Positions 1 through 6,896 of a stretch of 64,000 nucleotides of DNA are shown here, piece by piece. A program made the translations under genes and the position numbers. Each line of letters starts with the position of its first letter. The first letter of the stretch is position 1. The notes beneath the pieces are model-generated. The model searched no databases. It was not told the origin of the DNA and was given only the letters and a program-made list of their open reading frames with translations. The stretch comes from JANQKX01 sp039028695 (GTDB lineage: Bacteria; Pseudomonadota; Alphaproteobacteria; Kiloniellales; Kiloniellaceae), in assembly GCA_039028695.1 (NCBI GenBank), contig JBCCHN010000003.1, positions 1 through 64,000 of the forward strand. The letters run 5' to 3'.

Positions 1-145
1 GAGAAAAAATCAAACGACAAACTATCGAACTCAGAAGGCGTTTGCACCAAAAGGCAAAAGCCGCTTAACATCAACAAAAGGAGCCAAACACTCCCTAATT
101 TCAAATCTCAAATCGTCCGAATAACTTCGACGACGTACAAGTTTG

Positions 146-736
146 ATGCACATTTCATTGATATGCAATCAAGCCGTTATCCAAAGTAGATTGCGAGAAT
201 TTTCACAGGCGGAGAAAGCAATAGCCCTCGCCCTCGATTTACTCGGAGAAAATTGGCAATCGGAGGAATTTTACCCCCTTCAATTGGCGCAAATATTGAA
301 TGACTGGGCAGAAATCAAGGGTGCAAAAGAATATGAAAAGGCCGAGACAAATCGGAGCTACATACCTGACTTATCGGAATGTTTCGCCATTCACGAAAAA
401 GCATTAAACCTTCGGGAAGCGAATGGTAGCCATGACGATCCAATACTTGTTGAAAGTCGCAACAATATCGGCCAAGTATTATCCCGGAGTGGCAATTACG
501 AAGACGCGCTAGCTTACTTCGACAAAGCCAAAGCAATCGCAGATGGGCCGTTCATGAGCAGATTTCAGCCTTCATTTATAAACGTATTAAACAATAATGG
601 GATGTGTTTGGTAAAAGCAGGATTTTATCACGACGGAAGACAAGAGATTGAAGCAGCGCTACAAATTGCCTTGCAACATTTCAACCCCACACATCCTGTG
701 ATAGGCAAGATCAAGAACAATTTGGCTTCGATCTGA
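146..736 (+). CDS. TPR-repeat protein, possibly the 3' part of a larger gene
   Basis: About 196 residues. Helical repeats of tetratricopeptide type are visible: one near residues 5–35, one starting at VESRNNIGQVL with NYEDALAYFDKAKAI, and one starting NVLNNNGMCLVKAG. The protein ends in KNNLASI, a typical TPR cap of NB-ARC/TPR-type proteins. The reading frame is closed by a TAA at 122–124, so translation must start at the ATG at 146 or the TTG just before it; no clear ribosome binding site is seen. The first repeat begins at once, with no leader domain, so this may be the remaining C-terminal part of a longer gene broken upstream. A different frame is open from position 3 to a stop at 64–66 and could be the end of a neighbour. 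The DNA is AT-rich like the rest of the island. No function beyond protein binding can be inferred. Confidence 0.55.
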   Translation: MHISLICNQAVIQSRLREFSQAEKAIALALDLLGENWQSEEFYPLQLAQILNDWAEIKGAKEYEKAETNRSYIPDLSECFAIHEKALNLREANGSHDDPILVESRNNIGQVLSRSGNYEDALAYFDKAKAIADGPFMSRFQPSFINVLNNNGMCLVKAGFYHDGRQEIEAALQIALQHFNPTHPVIGKIKNNLASI

Positions 737-1046
737 CAAGTATTGTTGTTTTAGGTTTGACCGTGCCGATGGCAACCTGGCGAATTTAGGGCCTTATTTC
801 ACCGGCCCGGGTCTGACTATTTGCAAGCGGAGTTTTGGTCACACCTTGATGTGATGGTTTTAAGGCAAGTGTGTAAGCGATTAGGGGGGGCGCCCTTCGC
901 GGCGCCTATTTGCCAAGACGGCGGTGTAATGAACCCGCAACAGAGGAGGCGTACTTGGAGAAGATTGGAACAATTGGAATTTCGCAGTTGTTTTGCGTCA
1001 GCGTGGTTCAAAAACCCAATTGCCGAGACCTCCATTGGACAAAACC
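737..1046. other. Intergenic stretch between TPR gene and RT gene
   Basis: About 310 bases between the plus-strand TPR gene and the 3' end of the minus-strand RT gene. The base composition is more GC-rich here than on either side. An open frame starting at a TTG at 821 runs through it into the antisense of the RT gene, but its product resembles nothing known to me and has no ribosome binding site. GC-rich segments near 889–905 (ggcgcc-type repeats) could fold. I see no tRNA or clear terminator. Confidence 0.4.
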
Positions 1047-2639
1047 TCAGCTTGGGTGATCTATCGTGGTTTTTTTTAATTTCGAGAATAGATCGTTATA
1101 GTTTGATTTGGCCCAACTCAGAAAGAGTTTACCCAGAGGGTCATTGAACCGAGTTTTCACAGAATCGATCCAGTTATTGTATTCATCCCTTGGAAGACAA
1201 GACGCACCCCAAACTAAAATCGGTCGTTCAAACTCTGAATATTGATAGATCTTTGTCTTCTGCATTCGAAAAAAATTTGTGTCCCGATTTCTACCACGAA
1301 TCAAAAGTACCTGCCGTTTATCAGCCACCGCTGAAAGAGTTTCAAGATCTTTAAGCCTCGTCAAAGGCATATCAATAATCCCACGTACAAATATTTCCAA
1401 AAGCCATGAGCGGATTACCTGAATTGTAGCGGCAGGTGGCGTTAAAATCGCATCCATAATTTCGTCTATCTGATCGTCAAAGCATCCGGGATTATCTTCT
1501 TCCAAGACTTCCATCAAAAGACATAGCTCTTTTGCAAACACAGTAAGGCTTTTCAAATTTTTCTTAATGTAGGTTATTGCCTTCGGAGGTTTGGTAATTT
1601 TTAAAGCACGAAAAATAACCTTAATACGACCCATGTCCCAGTCTTCAACGGCTATTTCTTTTTCCAATAAATACACAATGTTTAGGGCTTTTAATTTTTC
1701 AATGTCCTCCTCATCGGGCTCTTCATCGAAATAGATTTCGGCCGTTAGCACATCTAGCGCGACGCCTTCGGCCTCTTCCGCCACATCTTTCGTGAGATGA
1801 TCTAACTTCTTTAAGTATTCCGCGCGGCTCACCACGTTTGTCTTGGCAACATTCAGTGACAATCCTTCGTTTATTCCAAGCTGCTCGGCCAAAAAACCAA
1901 GTACCTCATACGGGTTTCCAGTGTCATCCAAGAACACCCGGAAGTCATCCACAAATCTGCTGGTTTTCAGTCCTTGGTCTTTTAGAGCTTGATCAGTATC
2001 CAACAAGGCAAGCTCCGCAAGCAATCGAGCAGCACTTCCACCAACCGGAATTCCAAAGGACTGCTTTGCACGAATCACTTTAATGAGTTTTTTTATGAAT
2101 CTCGAAGAACCCTCACCAGGAGCGACATCGTCTAACAGGTTCTCCAATCTATGGAAATTTATTCTAGAATAAAAATCCGAAATATCAGTGCATACTACAC
2201 TCTTATATTTTCCATTCTTTTCCAAAATATTGTTTTGCCTATTTAGCCAATCTTTGAAGGTCCGGTCTTTCCGAAAGATCTGACCAAGCTCTAGGTCGGC
2301 TGAAAATCGATAAGAAAAAGTGCGCGCGAGCCTCTGCGGTTGCCGCTTCGCTTCAATTCTATCTCCGATTTGAACGACACAAGCCAAAAATAGGAGCGTG
2401 TCTAAATATTGCAATTGATGGACAATCCTGAAGCCGTATCTGCTTTTAGGTGACAATGCTTCAAGAGAACCGTGAGGAGTATAGGAATCTAGGTCTAGAT
2501 TGCTAAGTTCACTAACGATCTGATCTTCCGCATCAGATAGAAATGCGAGTTCAGGTAAGTGAGGAAAAATGTCTGTGTCCCCGTATCGGCACAAATGTCT
2601 GATCGCTAGTTTTAATGAAAATTCGTCTACTTTGAACAT
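1047..2639 (-). CDS. Reverse transcriptase, Abi/UG (defence) type
   Basis: RNA-directed DNA polymerase of about 530 residues. The RT palm motifs are present: TDISDFY near residue 152 (first catalytic Asp), GIPVGG followed by RLLAELALLDTDQAL near residue 197, and RFVDDFRVF near 229 (the paired catalytic Asp). This form of motif and the long helical C-terminal part, rich in Leu, Lys and Glu, resemble Abi-like and 'unknown group' RTs used in phage defence rather than group II intron RTs: no maturase or HNH region is visible. The exact group cannot be told by eye. The ATG at 2639 is taken as start; a TTG at 2660 is possible and adds seven residues. The gene lies 139 bases downstream of a 200-residue protein gene on the same strand, likely one transcript. 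AT-rich and near the integrase, it is probably transferred cargo. Confidence 0.85.
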   Translation of the reverse strand: MFKVDEFSLKLAIRHLCRYGDTDIFPHLPELAFLSDAEDQIVSELSNLDLDSYTPHGSLEALSPKSRYGFRIVHQLQYLDTLLFLACVVQIGDRIEAKRQPQRLARTFSYRFSADLELGQIFRKDRTFKDWLNRQNNILEKNGKYKSVVCTDISDFYSRINFHRLENLLDDVAPGEGSSRFIKKLIKVIRAKQSFGIPVGGSAARLLAELALLDTDQALKDQGLKTSRFVDDFRVFLDDTGNPYEVLGFLAEQLGINEGLSLNVAKTNVVSRAEYLKKLDHLTKDVAEEAEGVALDVLTAEIYFDEEPDEEDIEKLKALNIVYLLEKEIAVEDWDMGRIKVIFRALKITKPPKAITYIKKNLKSLTVFAKELCLLMEVLEEDNPGCFDDQIDEIMDAILTPPAATIQVIRSWLLEIFVRGIIDMPLTRLKDLETLSAVADKRQVLLIRGRNRDTNFFRMQKTKIYQYSEFERPILVWGASCLPRDEYNNWIDSVKTRFNDPLGKLFLSWAKSNYNDLFSKLKKTTIDHPS

Positions 2640-2778
2640 TTTATTATTCAGTCCGATCAAAAGGTAAATGCCACCAATGCCAATCAGGGGACATGAGGAA
2701 TATAGAGGTGATTATTTTCCGGTTTTCACCAGCATCAAGTTCTGAAACCAAATTGTTCCATCAACAAATTTCTATGGA

Positions 2779-3375
2779 TCATCTCTTACCGTCTTTGGTG
2801 GCCTTCTTTTTTGCCTCGCTTGCTGGATCTATCAAAGTCCACTTCTTTTTGCCAGTAGAGTATTCAATATAGATGGTTCCCCCGCTAATACTCACCCGAT
2901 CGATCAAGCGTGTTAGCTCCTCCTCATGTTCGCTTTCATAATGTTGAATCAGTAAATCAAATAATGATTCCAACATTTTGCCGTATTCGTCTTGCGAGAC
3001 GCCTTCCGGAAAAACGAACTTTAAATGGCGGCCCTCTTTAGATTGACTATGTATTGAAATAAGCAATGAGCATTTTTGCGGTCTAAGCTCAGATTCACTC
3101 CCAAATAGCTTTTTGAAAAGTGCAGATATACTATCTTTCAGTAGATAATAATGATCTTTTCCTGCTTCTTTTAAAAAAGATTCGAAATAGTACTTTGATA
3201 TAAAAATTGCAATGACTGACGGGAGCATCCATTCTATTGTCGCGTAGACACTGGAAGGTCTGCACTCATTTTGCAGAACTAAGTTTTTTTCAGTCACATT
3301 GCTGACGAATTCATCCACAAAATCAAGTGGAATTCCGTCCAAATAGGATATGCTTATATGGATGTTTTGCGTCAT
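2779..3375 (-). CDS. Unknown protein, upstream partner of the reverse transcriptase
   Basis: About 198 residues, no recognised family. Seen in the sequence: an N-terminal beta-like segment (IHISISYLDG), a hydrophobic stretch around residues 50–62 (EWMLPSVIAIFISKYY) that could be one membrane segment or a buried helix, then a charged helix containing EAGKDHYYLLKDSI. The second half alternates strands and helices, and the tail is Lys-rich (AKKKATKDGKR). The start is the ATG at 3375; a TTG two codons earlier is possible. It is the first gene behind a strong promoter-like sequence and precedes the RT gene on the same strand, so it is inferred to be an accessory or effector of an RT-based system. 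A membrane-acting toxin or a substrate/regulator of the RT are both possible; the sequence does not decide. Confidence 0.7.
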   Translation of the reverse strand: MTQNIHISISYLDGIPLDFVDEFVSNVTEKNLVLQNECRPSSVYATIEWMLPSVIAIFISKYYFESFLKEAGKDHYYLLKDSISALFKKLFGSESELRPQKCSLLISIHSQSKEGRHLKFVFPEGVSQDEYGKMLESLFDLLIQHYESEHEEELTRLIDRVSISGGTIYIEYSTGKKKWTLIDPASEAKKKATKDGKR

Positions 3376-3430
3376 TGCCAATTTTGCCAGAATTGTATTC
3401 GATTTTTACGAGTATTTTAATAAATTGGAA

Positions 3431-3458
3431 ATTATAGTTGTATTTTGAAATATTTCAA
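3431..3458 (-). promoter_or_regulatory. Sigma-70-type promoter for the RT cassette
   Basis: Read on the minus strand there is a −35 TTGAAA at 3458–3453 and a perfect −10 TATAAT at 3436–3431, separated by 16 bases. Transcription would start near 3424, about 50 bases upstream of the ATG at 3375. This is the best promoter match I found in the window, which fits a horizontally acquired, self-contained cassette. Confidence 0.7.
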
Positions 3459-3459
3459 A
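3444..3459. promoter_or_regulatory. 16-bp perfect palindrome over the −35 box (candidate operator)
   Basis: TTTGAAATATTTCAAA is a perfect inverted repeat that covers the whole −35 element of the RT-cassette promoter. A repressor bound here would block RNA polymerase. Since the sequence is AT-rich, chance is possible, but its length and placement make an operator plausible. No regulator gene is present in the cassette itself. Confidence 0.4.
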
Positions 3460-3520
3460 TACCTTTAAATCAACCCACGTTTCAATTCAATCCCCCAAAG
3501 GGCCCCCTTGGCACTGCAAG

Positions 3521-4669
3521 CTAATGCGGAACAGGACCTGAAATTGAACGAATGAATTGTTCATACATCCCAATCGCTGTTTCCATCTCCGGCAGATAGC
3601 TGTGCCGATTATATATCGCCGCCACTCCGGACACCGTGCCCGACACATGGTTCAGCAACCTTTCCGTCACGTGGATCGGTGTGCCGAGCTTTGCCAGGTT
3701 TGACGCGAAAGTGCGGCGTAGGTCGTGGAGGACGTAAGGGGCGATGTCCAGGTCCTTGTCGAAGGCTGGTTTGCATTTGGCCCAGCCGTTGAAGTGTGTG
3801 GTGGCTTTGCCGCGAATGTGGGAGCGGGCGGCGGGGAAAACATAGGTGTCGTGGATGCGCGGAATGTCGTCGATGACCGCTTGCGCCATAGCACCTAGAG
3901 GAAAGGTGTGTGTCCGGCCGTTTTTGGTGGCGTCTTCCGGGAGGGTGATTTTGCCGTCGTCGATCCAGTCCCATTGCAGGGCGCCGATTTCGCCTCTGCG
4001 CTGGCCTGTCAGGATTAGCAAGCGAACGATATGCCCGTAGGGGGAGGGAAATTGCTCGGCGTGGAGATAGACGGCTTTCAGTTCATCATCATTCAGAACG
4101 CGGTCCCGCGAGGTCAGCACGGCGGGCAGCTGCACCATGTGGAGCGGACTTTGTGTCAGGTAGCCGTTGCGGATGGCCCAGTTGAAGAAAACCCGCGCGG
4201 CGACGAAGGCATGGTTTTGTTCGGCAGGGGTATTCTTGAGTTTGTTCACCCGCCGCATCACTTCCTGCTTGGTGATGTCATGGAGCTTCAGTTTTCCGAA
4301 GCGAAAATGCCGGTTGAGGAGGCGGGTGTAGTCTCTCACCGTGCGGGGTCGGTTCTTTTGGCGCGCGGCGTCGAGGAAGAGCGACAGCGCCTCTGAGTAT
4401 GTTACCGAGACGGGATTGTGTTTGCCGCGTGCCCGCTCATGCAAAAAATCTTTTGCCGCTTTGCGGGCATCCGCGAGCTTTAGGGTTGGGTATCGCCCGA
4501 TGGTGCTGCGCTGACGGTTGACCCCGTGCACCACGACAAAGGTTTTGGTGCCGCCTGGTGAGACGCGGACACCGAAGCCTTTAAGGTTCCGATCCCAGTG
4601 GGTGACCTGTCCTTTTTCCGGTGGCGCTAGAGCACGTATCGATAAATCCGTGAGTGTAGCTTTCGGCAT
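3521..4669 (-). CDS. Tyrosine-type site-specific integrase
   Basis: 382 residues, full length for phage/island integrases with an N-terminal DUF4102-like arm-binding domain (about 1–85, containing GFGVRVSPGG and a TIGRYPTLKLADAR motif). A core-binding SAM-like domain follows (about 88–175), then the catalytic domain. Catalytic residues are visible: Arg in TGQRRGE (about 224), HDLRR (His 315, Arg 318), His in LLNH (341) and the nucleophile Tyr in AIYNRH (353). It should recombine attP with a chromosomal attB. The truncated tRNA-Met at 4811–4850 lies just upstream of its start, which is the usual arrangement of an island end. The gene is more GC-rich than the RT cassette, so cargo and integrase may have separate origins. 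It appears intact. Confidence 0.95.
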   Translation of the reverse strand: MPKATLTDLSIRALAPPEKGQVTHWDRNLKGFGVRVSPGGTKTFVVVHGVNRQRSTIGRYPTLKLADARKAAKDFLHERARGKHNPVSVTYSEALSLFLDAARQKNRPRTVRDYTRLLNRHFRFGKLKLHDITKQEVMRRVNKLKNTPAEQNHAFVAARVFFNWAIRNGYLTQSPLHMVQLPAVLTSRDRVLNDDELKAVYLHAEQFPSPYGHIVRLLILTGQRRGEIGALQWDWIDDGKITLPEDATKNGRTHTFPLGAMAQAVIDDIPRIHDTYVFPAARSHIRGKATTHFNGWAKCKPAFDKDLDIAPYVLHDLRRTFASNLAKLGTPIHVTERLLNHVSGTVSGVAAIYNRHSYLPEMETAIGMYEQFIRSISGPVPH

Positions 4670-4715
4670 TTAGGCTCTCTATAGGCTCTTTTATATGGCG
4701 TATAGCAGCGGTTTT

Positions 4716-4738
4716 CTATGTGTCTCTATAGCACATAG
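4716..4738. repeat. Inverted repeat between integrase and att site
   Basis: CTATGTG at 4716–4722 and CACATAG at 4732–4738 form a 7-bp stem with a 9-base loop. The surrounding 140 bases also contain a repeated TAGGCTCT element (4673–4690 region) and an AT-rich stretch. The position, between int and the tRNA remnant, suits integrase arm or excisionase binding sites; this is inference from location only. Confidence 0.4.
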
Positions 4739-4810
4739 ATGCTCGAAAATCACTATATTTTCAATAGGTTATGGTATGCGGTGGTGCGCTATGTTTTTCG
4801 GCTTGGAAGA

Positions 4811-4850
4811 ATTATGATTCCGCTGCTCTAACCAGCTGAGCTACCCCGCC
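4811..4850 (-). tRNA. 5' half of elongator tRNA-Met(CAT), cut at the anticodon loop (attachment site)
   Basis: On the minus strand the sequence begins GGCGGGGTAGCTCAG at 4850 and continues through the D arm, the 5' strand of the anticodon stem (GCGGA) and the loop ATCATAA with anticodon CAT at 4816–4814. The 3' strand of the stem should then read TCCGC, but the sequence turns into TTCTTCC and unrelated DNA, with no T arm or acceptor 3' strand. So only about 40 bases of the tRNA are left. The junction keeps a small dyad, GAAT–CATA–ATTC. This is what integration into an anticodon loop would leave. The gene as seen cannot give a functional tRNA; an intact copy must exist elsewhere, possibly rebuilt at the other end of the island beyond the window. 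Confidence 0.85.
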
Positions 4851-5243
4851 ACGGGCATCGCAGGATCGCGGCTTGCAAAAAGGGCGCCGGATCATGCCAC
4901 CACCAGGTCAACCGGGCACCGCTCTGGGTATTCCGGGAGACAATGCCTATTCCGCGCCCCATTGGCAGCTGCCCTTTACGGGCCGAACAGGCGGCAGGGG
5001 TTATGACATCTGTGCTTCTTAAACTCAAGACTGGATTTGGCCTCGGTTCGATTAATCGAACTTTAATCAAAAACCTCAAGTATGGCCGGGTAAAGCGAAC
5101 CCTCTATATCTCTGATTTATAAGGCATAATTCTTGTTTTGATTTTATTTTAACACGGCCTTCGCCTTCAACGTTCAGTGCCCATTCGACCGCACTGGCGA
5201 TGATGGCGGGGCATAAGCAACCCCTGGCGGTGAGCTGAGGAAA
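4851..5243. other. Intergenic region with the palindrome TTCGATTAATCGAA
   Basis: Upstream DNA of the divergent tRNA-Met remnant and of the LOV kinase. It holds a perfect 14-bp palindrome at 5047–5060 and an AT-rich stretch at 5110–5150 that could carry the kinase promoter, although no clean −35/−10 pair is visible. No gene is seen. Confidence 0.4.
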
Positions 5244-6482
5244 ATGAGTCCGGAAACTATTCAGTCCGCTAGCAGGCATGGGCACGCCCATAGCCCCTCC
5301 CTGACGCCCGGTTTCCAAGGCTCTGATTGGGAAGGCCTTATTCGAGACGCCGTCCAAAGCAGTGCCTTCGGCGTGACGATTGCGGATGCCAAACAGCCGG
5401 ACTTTCCGCTGATCTATGTGAACGATGCTTTTGAGCGCCTGACAGGCTATGCCAGCGACGAAATTTTAGGGTTGAATTGTCGTTTCCTTCAGGGGCCGGA
5501 CACCGACCCGTCGGCGGTCGCGGCCATCCGTCACAGTTTGTGCAGCCGCACGAGCGTGACCCGCATGCTGCTCAACTACCGCAAAGATGGGCGTCGCTTT
5601 TGGAATCGCTTTCAGCTCTCACCGGTGCGCGATCCCTCCGGCGCGTTGCAGGGCTTTTTGGGAATGCAGGTCGACATAACCGAGGATGTTCAGCGGGTTG
5701 GCCTGGAAACCGAGCGACAAAAATTGGAAACATTGGGTCAATTGGCAGGCGGTGTTGCCCATGAATTAAACAACGCCCTTCAGCCGATAAGCCTTTACGC
5801 CGAGATGCTGGGCGACTTGGACGGATTGGCCGACGACGCCAAACGGGAATGTATCGCCGGCATCCGCAATAACGCGAGCTACACGGCCGGTGTTGTCCAA
5901 CAAATCTTATCCTTTGCCCGACGCGATAGTGGCGCCGAACAGGAGTTGGTGCTGGCGGACGTGATGTCCGAGGCCCTTGACTTTGCAACCGAACTCACAC
6001 CCTCGGGTGTCTCTGTTGCGCGGACGGACTGGATCGATGCAAAAGCGCTTGGCAGCAGCCGAATTTGCATCAATCGAGTGGCGCTTTTCCAAGTTCTGGT
6101 GAACCTCTTCAAGAACGCCGCAGACGCCTCCGATGGCCGGGGGACGATTACGGTGGGCCTGAGCATCCAAGATGTGGGCATCCAACATGCGGCGCCAGCC
6201 GATCACCGAACCGCGGAAAAACCCTCGGCTGCCGGTTCCCGCTATGCCCATCTTCGTGTTTGCGATGAAGGGCATGGCATGGACGACGAGACTCTCAAGC
6301 ACATTTTTGAGCCTTTTTATACCACCAAAGCGCCCGGACAGGGCACCGGTCTGGGATTGTCGACCATTTACGGCATCGTGGAAAGCTGGCGCGGGCGCAT
6401 TTGGGCGGAAAGCACAGTGGGCAAAGGCACAACCTTTCATCTTTTGATCCCCCTTACAGACACAGTTGGCCAAGGGAGCTAA
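5244..6482 (+). CDS. LOV-domain sensor histidine kinase
   Basis: 412 residues, predicted soluble. A PAS/LOV domain spans about residues 35–148 and contains the hallmark GLNCRFLQGPDTD: Cys79 is the residue that forms the flavin adduct in blue-light LOV photoreceptors. The other flavin contacts are present (NYRKDG Asn111, WNR Asn121, GMQVD Gln142). The kinase part follows: VAHELNN with phospho-acceptor His173, N box NLFKNAADA (Asn291), G1 DEGHGMD, F box FEPFYTTK and G2 GTGLGLSTIYG. All catalytic motifs are intact. Start: ATG with CTGAGGAAA in front. The stop is followed after three bases by a response regulator and then a chemoreceptor, suggesting one signalling unit. Light sensing is inferred from the intact LOV signature; a redox role of the flavin is the alternative. 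Confidence 0.95.
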   Translation: MSPETIQSASRHGHAHSPSLTPGFQGSDWEGLIRDAVQSSAFGVTIADAKQPDFPLIYVNDAFERLTGYASDEILGLNCRFLQGPDTDPSAVAAIRHSLCSRTSVTRMLLNYRKDGRRFWNRFQLSPVRDPSGALQGFLGMQVDITEDVQRVGLETERQKLETLGQLAGGVAHELNNALQPISLYAEMLGDLDGLADDAKRECIAGIRNNASYTAGVVQQILSFARRDSGAEQELVLADVMSEALDFATELTPSGVSVARTDWIDAKALGSSRICINRVALFQVLVNLFKNAADASDGRGTITVGLSIQDVGIQHAAPADHRTAEKPSAAGSRYAHLRVCDEGHGMDDETLKHIFEPFYTTKAPGQGTGLGLSTIYGIVESWRGRIWAESTVGKGTTFHLLIPLTDTVGQGS

Positions 6483-6485
6483 GCC

Positions 6486-6863
6486 ATGGCGAAGATTTTA
6501 TTAGTCGATGATATGAACGGCGTCCGTTCGTCCCTGAGCATGGTGCTCAAGACCGCCGGGCACGATGTGATAGAGGCCGAAAACGGCCAAGTGGGCTTGG
6601 AGAAGTGCCGCAACGGCAATTTCGACCTTGTTATCACGGACATTGTAATGCCCGAGGTGGACGGGTCTGAGGTCATCTTGAATGTGAAAAAATCCGCGCC
6701 CGCCCTCCCGGTTCTTGCGATTTCAGGCGGCGGCTCGAGCATCAGCGCGGAACAAGCCCTCATATTGGCCAAGGAAACCGCGGATTCCGTTTTAGCCAAA
6801 CCTTTTTCTCGCCAAGAGCTGCTCGACGAGGTCAACCGCTTGATCACCAAAGTGGCCGCCTAG
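6486..6863 (+). CDS. Single-domain response regulator (CheY-like)
   Basis: 125 residues, a receiver domain alone with no output domain. Acidic pocket DD at residues 8–9, phospho-acceptor Asp52 in VITDIVMPEVDG, a Ser in AISGG and Lys in LAKPFS complete the receiver active site. It starts three bases after the LOV kinase stop and is its natural partner. With no DNA-binding part it must act through protein contact, for example on the flagellar motor, a phosphorelay or the chemoreceptor encoded next. Confidence 0.95.
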   Translation: MAKILLVDDMNGVRSSLSMVLKTAGHDVIEAENGQVGLEKCRNGNFDLVITDIVMPEVDGSEVILNVKKSAPALPVLAISGGGSSISAEQALILAKETADSVLAKPFSRQELLDEVNRLITKVAA

Positions 6864-6896
6864 GGTCCGCAAGCCTTCAATTCATCGAGGTAAATC

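Noticed and set aside
821..1147. Plus-strand frame of 108 codons overlapping the RT gene end
   Set aside because: Starts at a TTG without a ribosome binding site, runs antisense into the RT gene and has no recognisable motif.
4801..4850. Group I intron in the tRNA-Met anticodon loop
   Set aside because: Introns do occur in bacterial tRNA anticodon loops, but the adjacent DNA leads within 150 bases into a tyrosine integrase and no 3' exon is found nearby, so island integration is the simpler reading.
1..4850. CRISPR array or toxin–antitoxin pair in the island
   Set aside because: No regularly spaced repeats are present, and the 200-residue protein plus RT do not match the size or layout of a known toxin–antitoxin pair.
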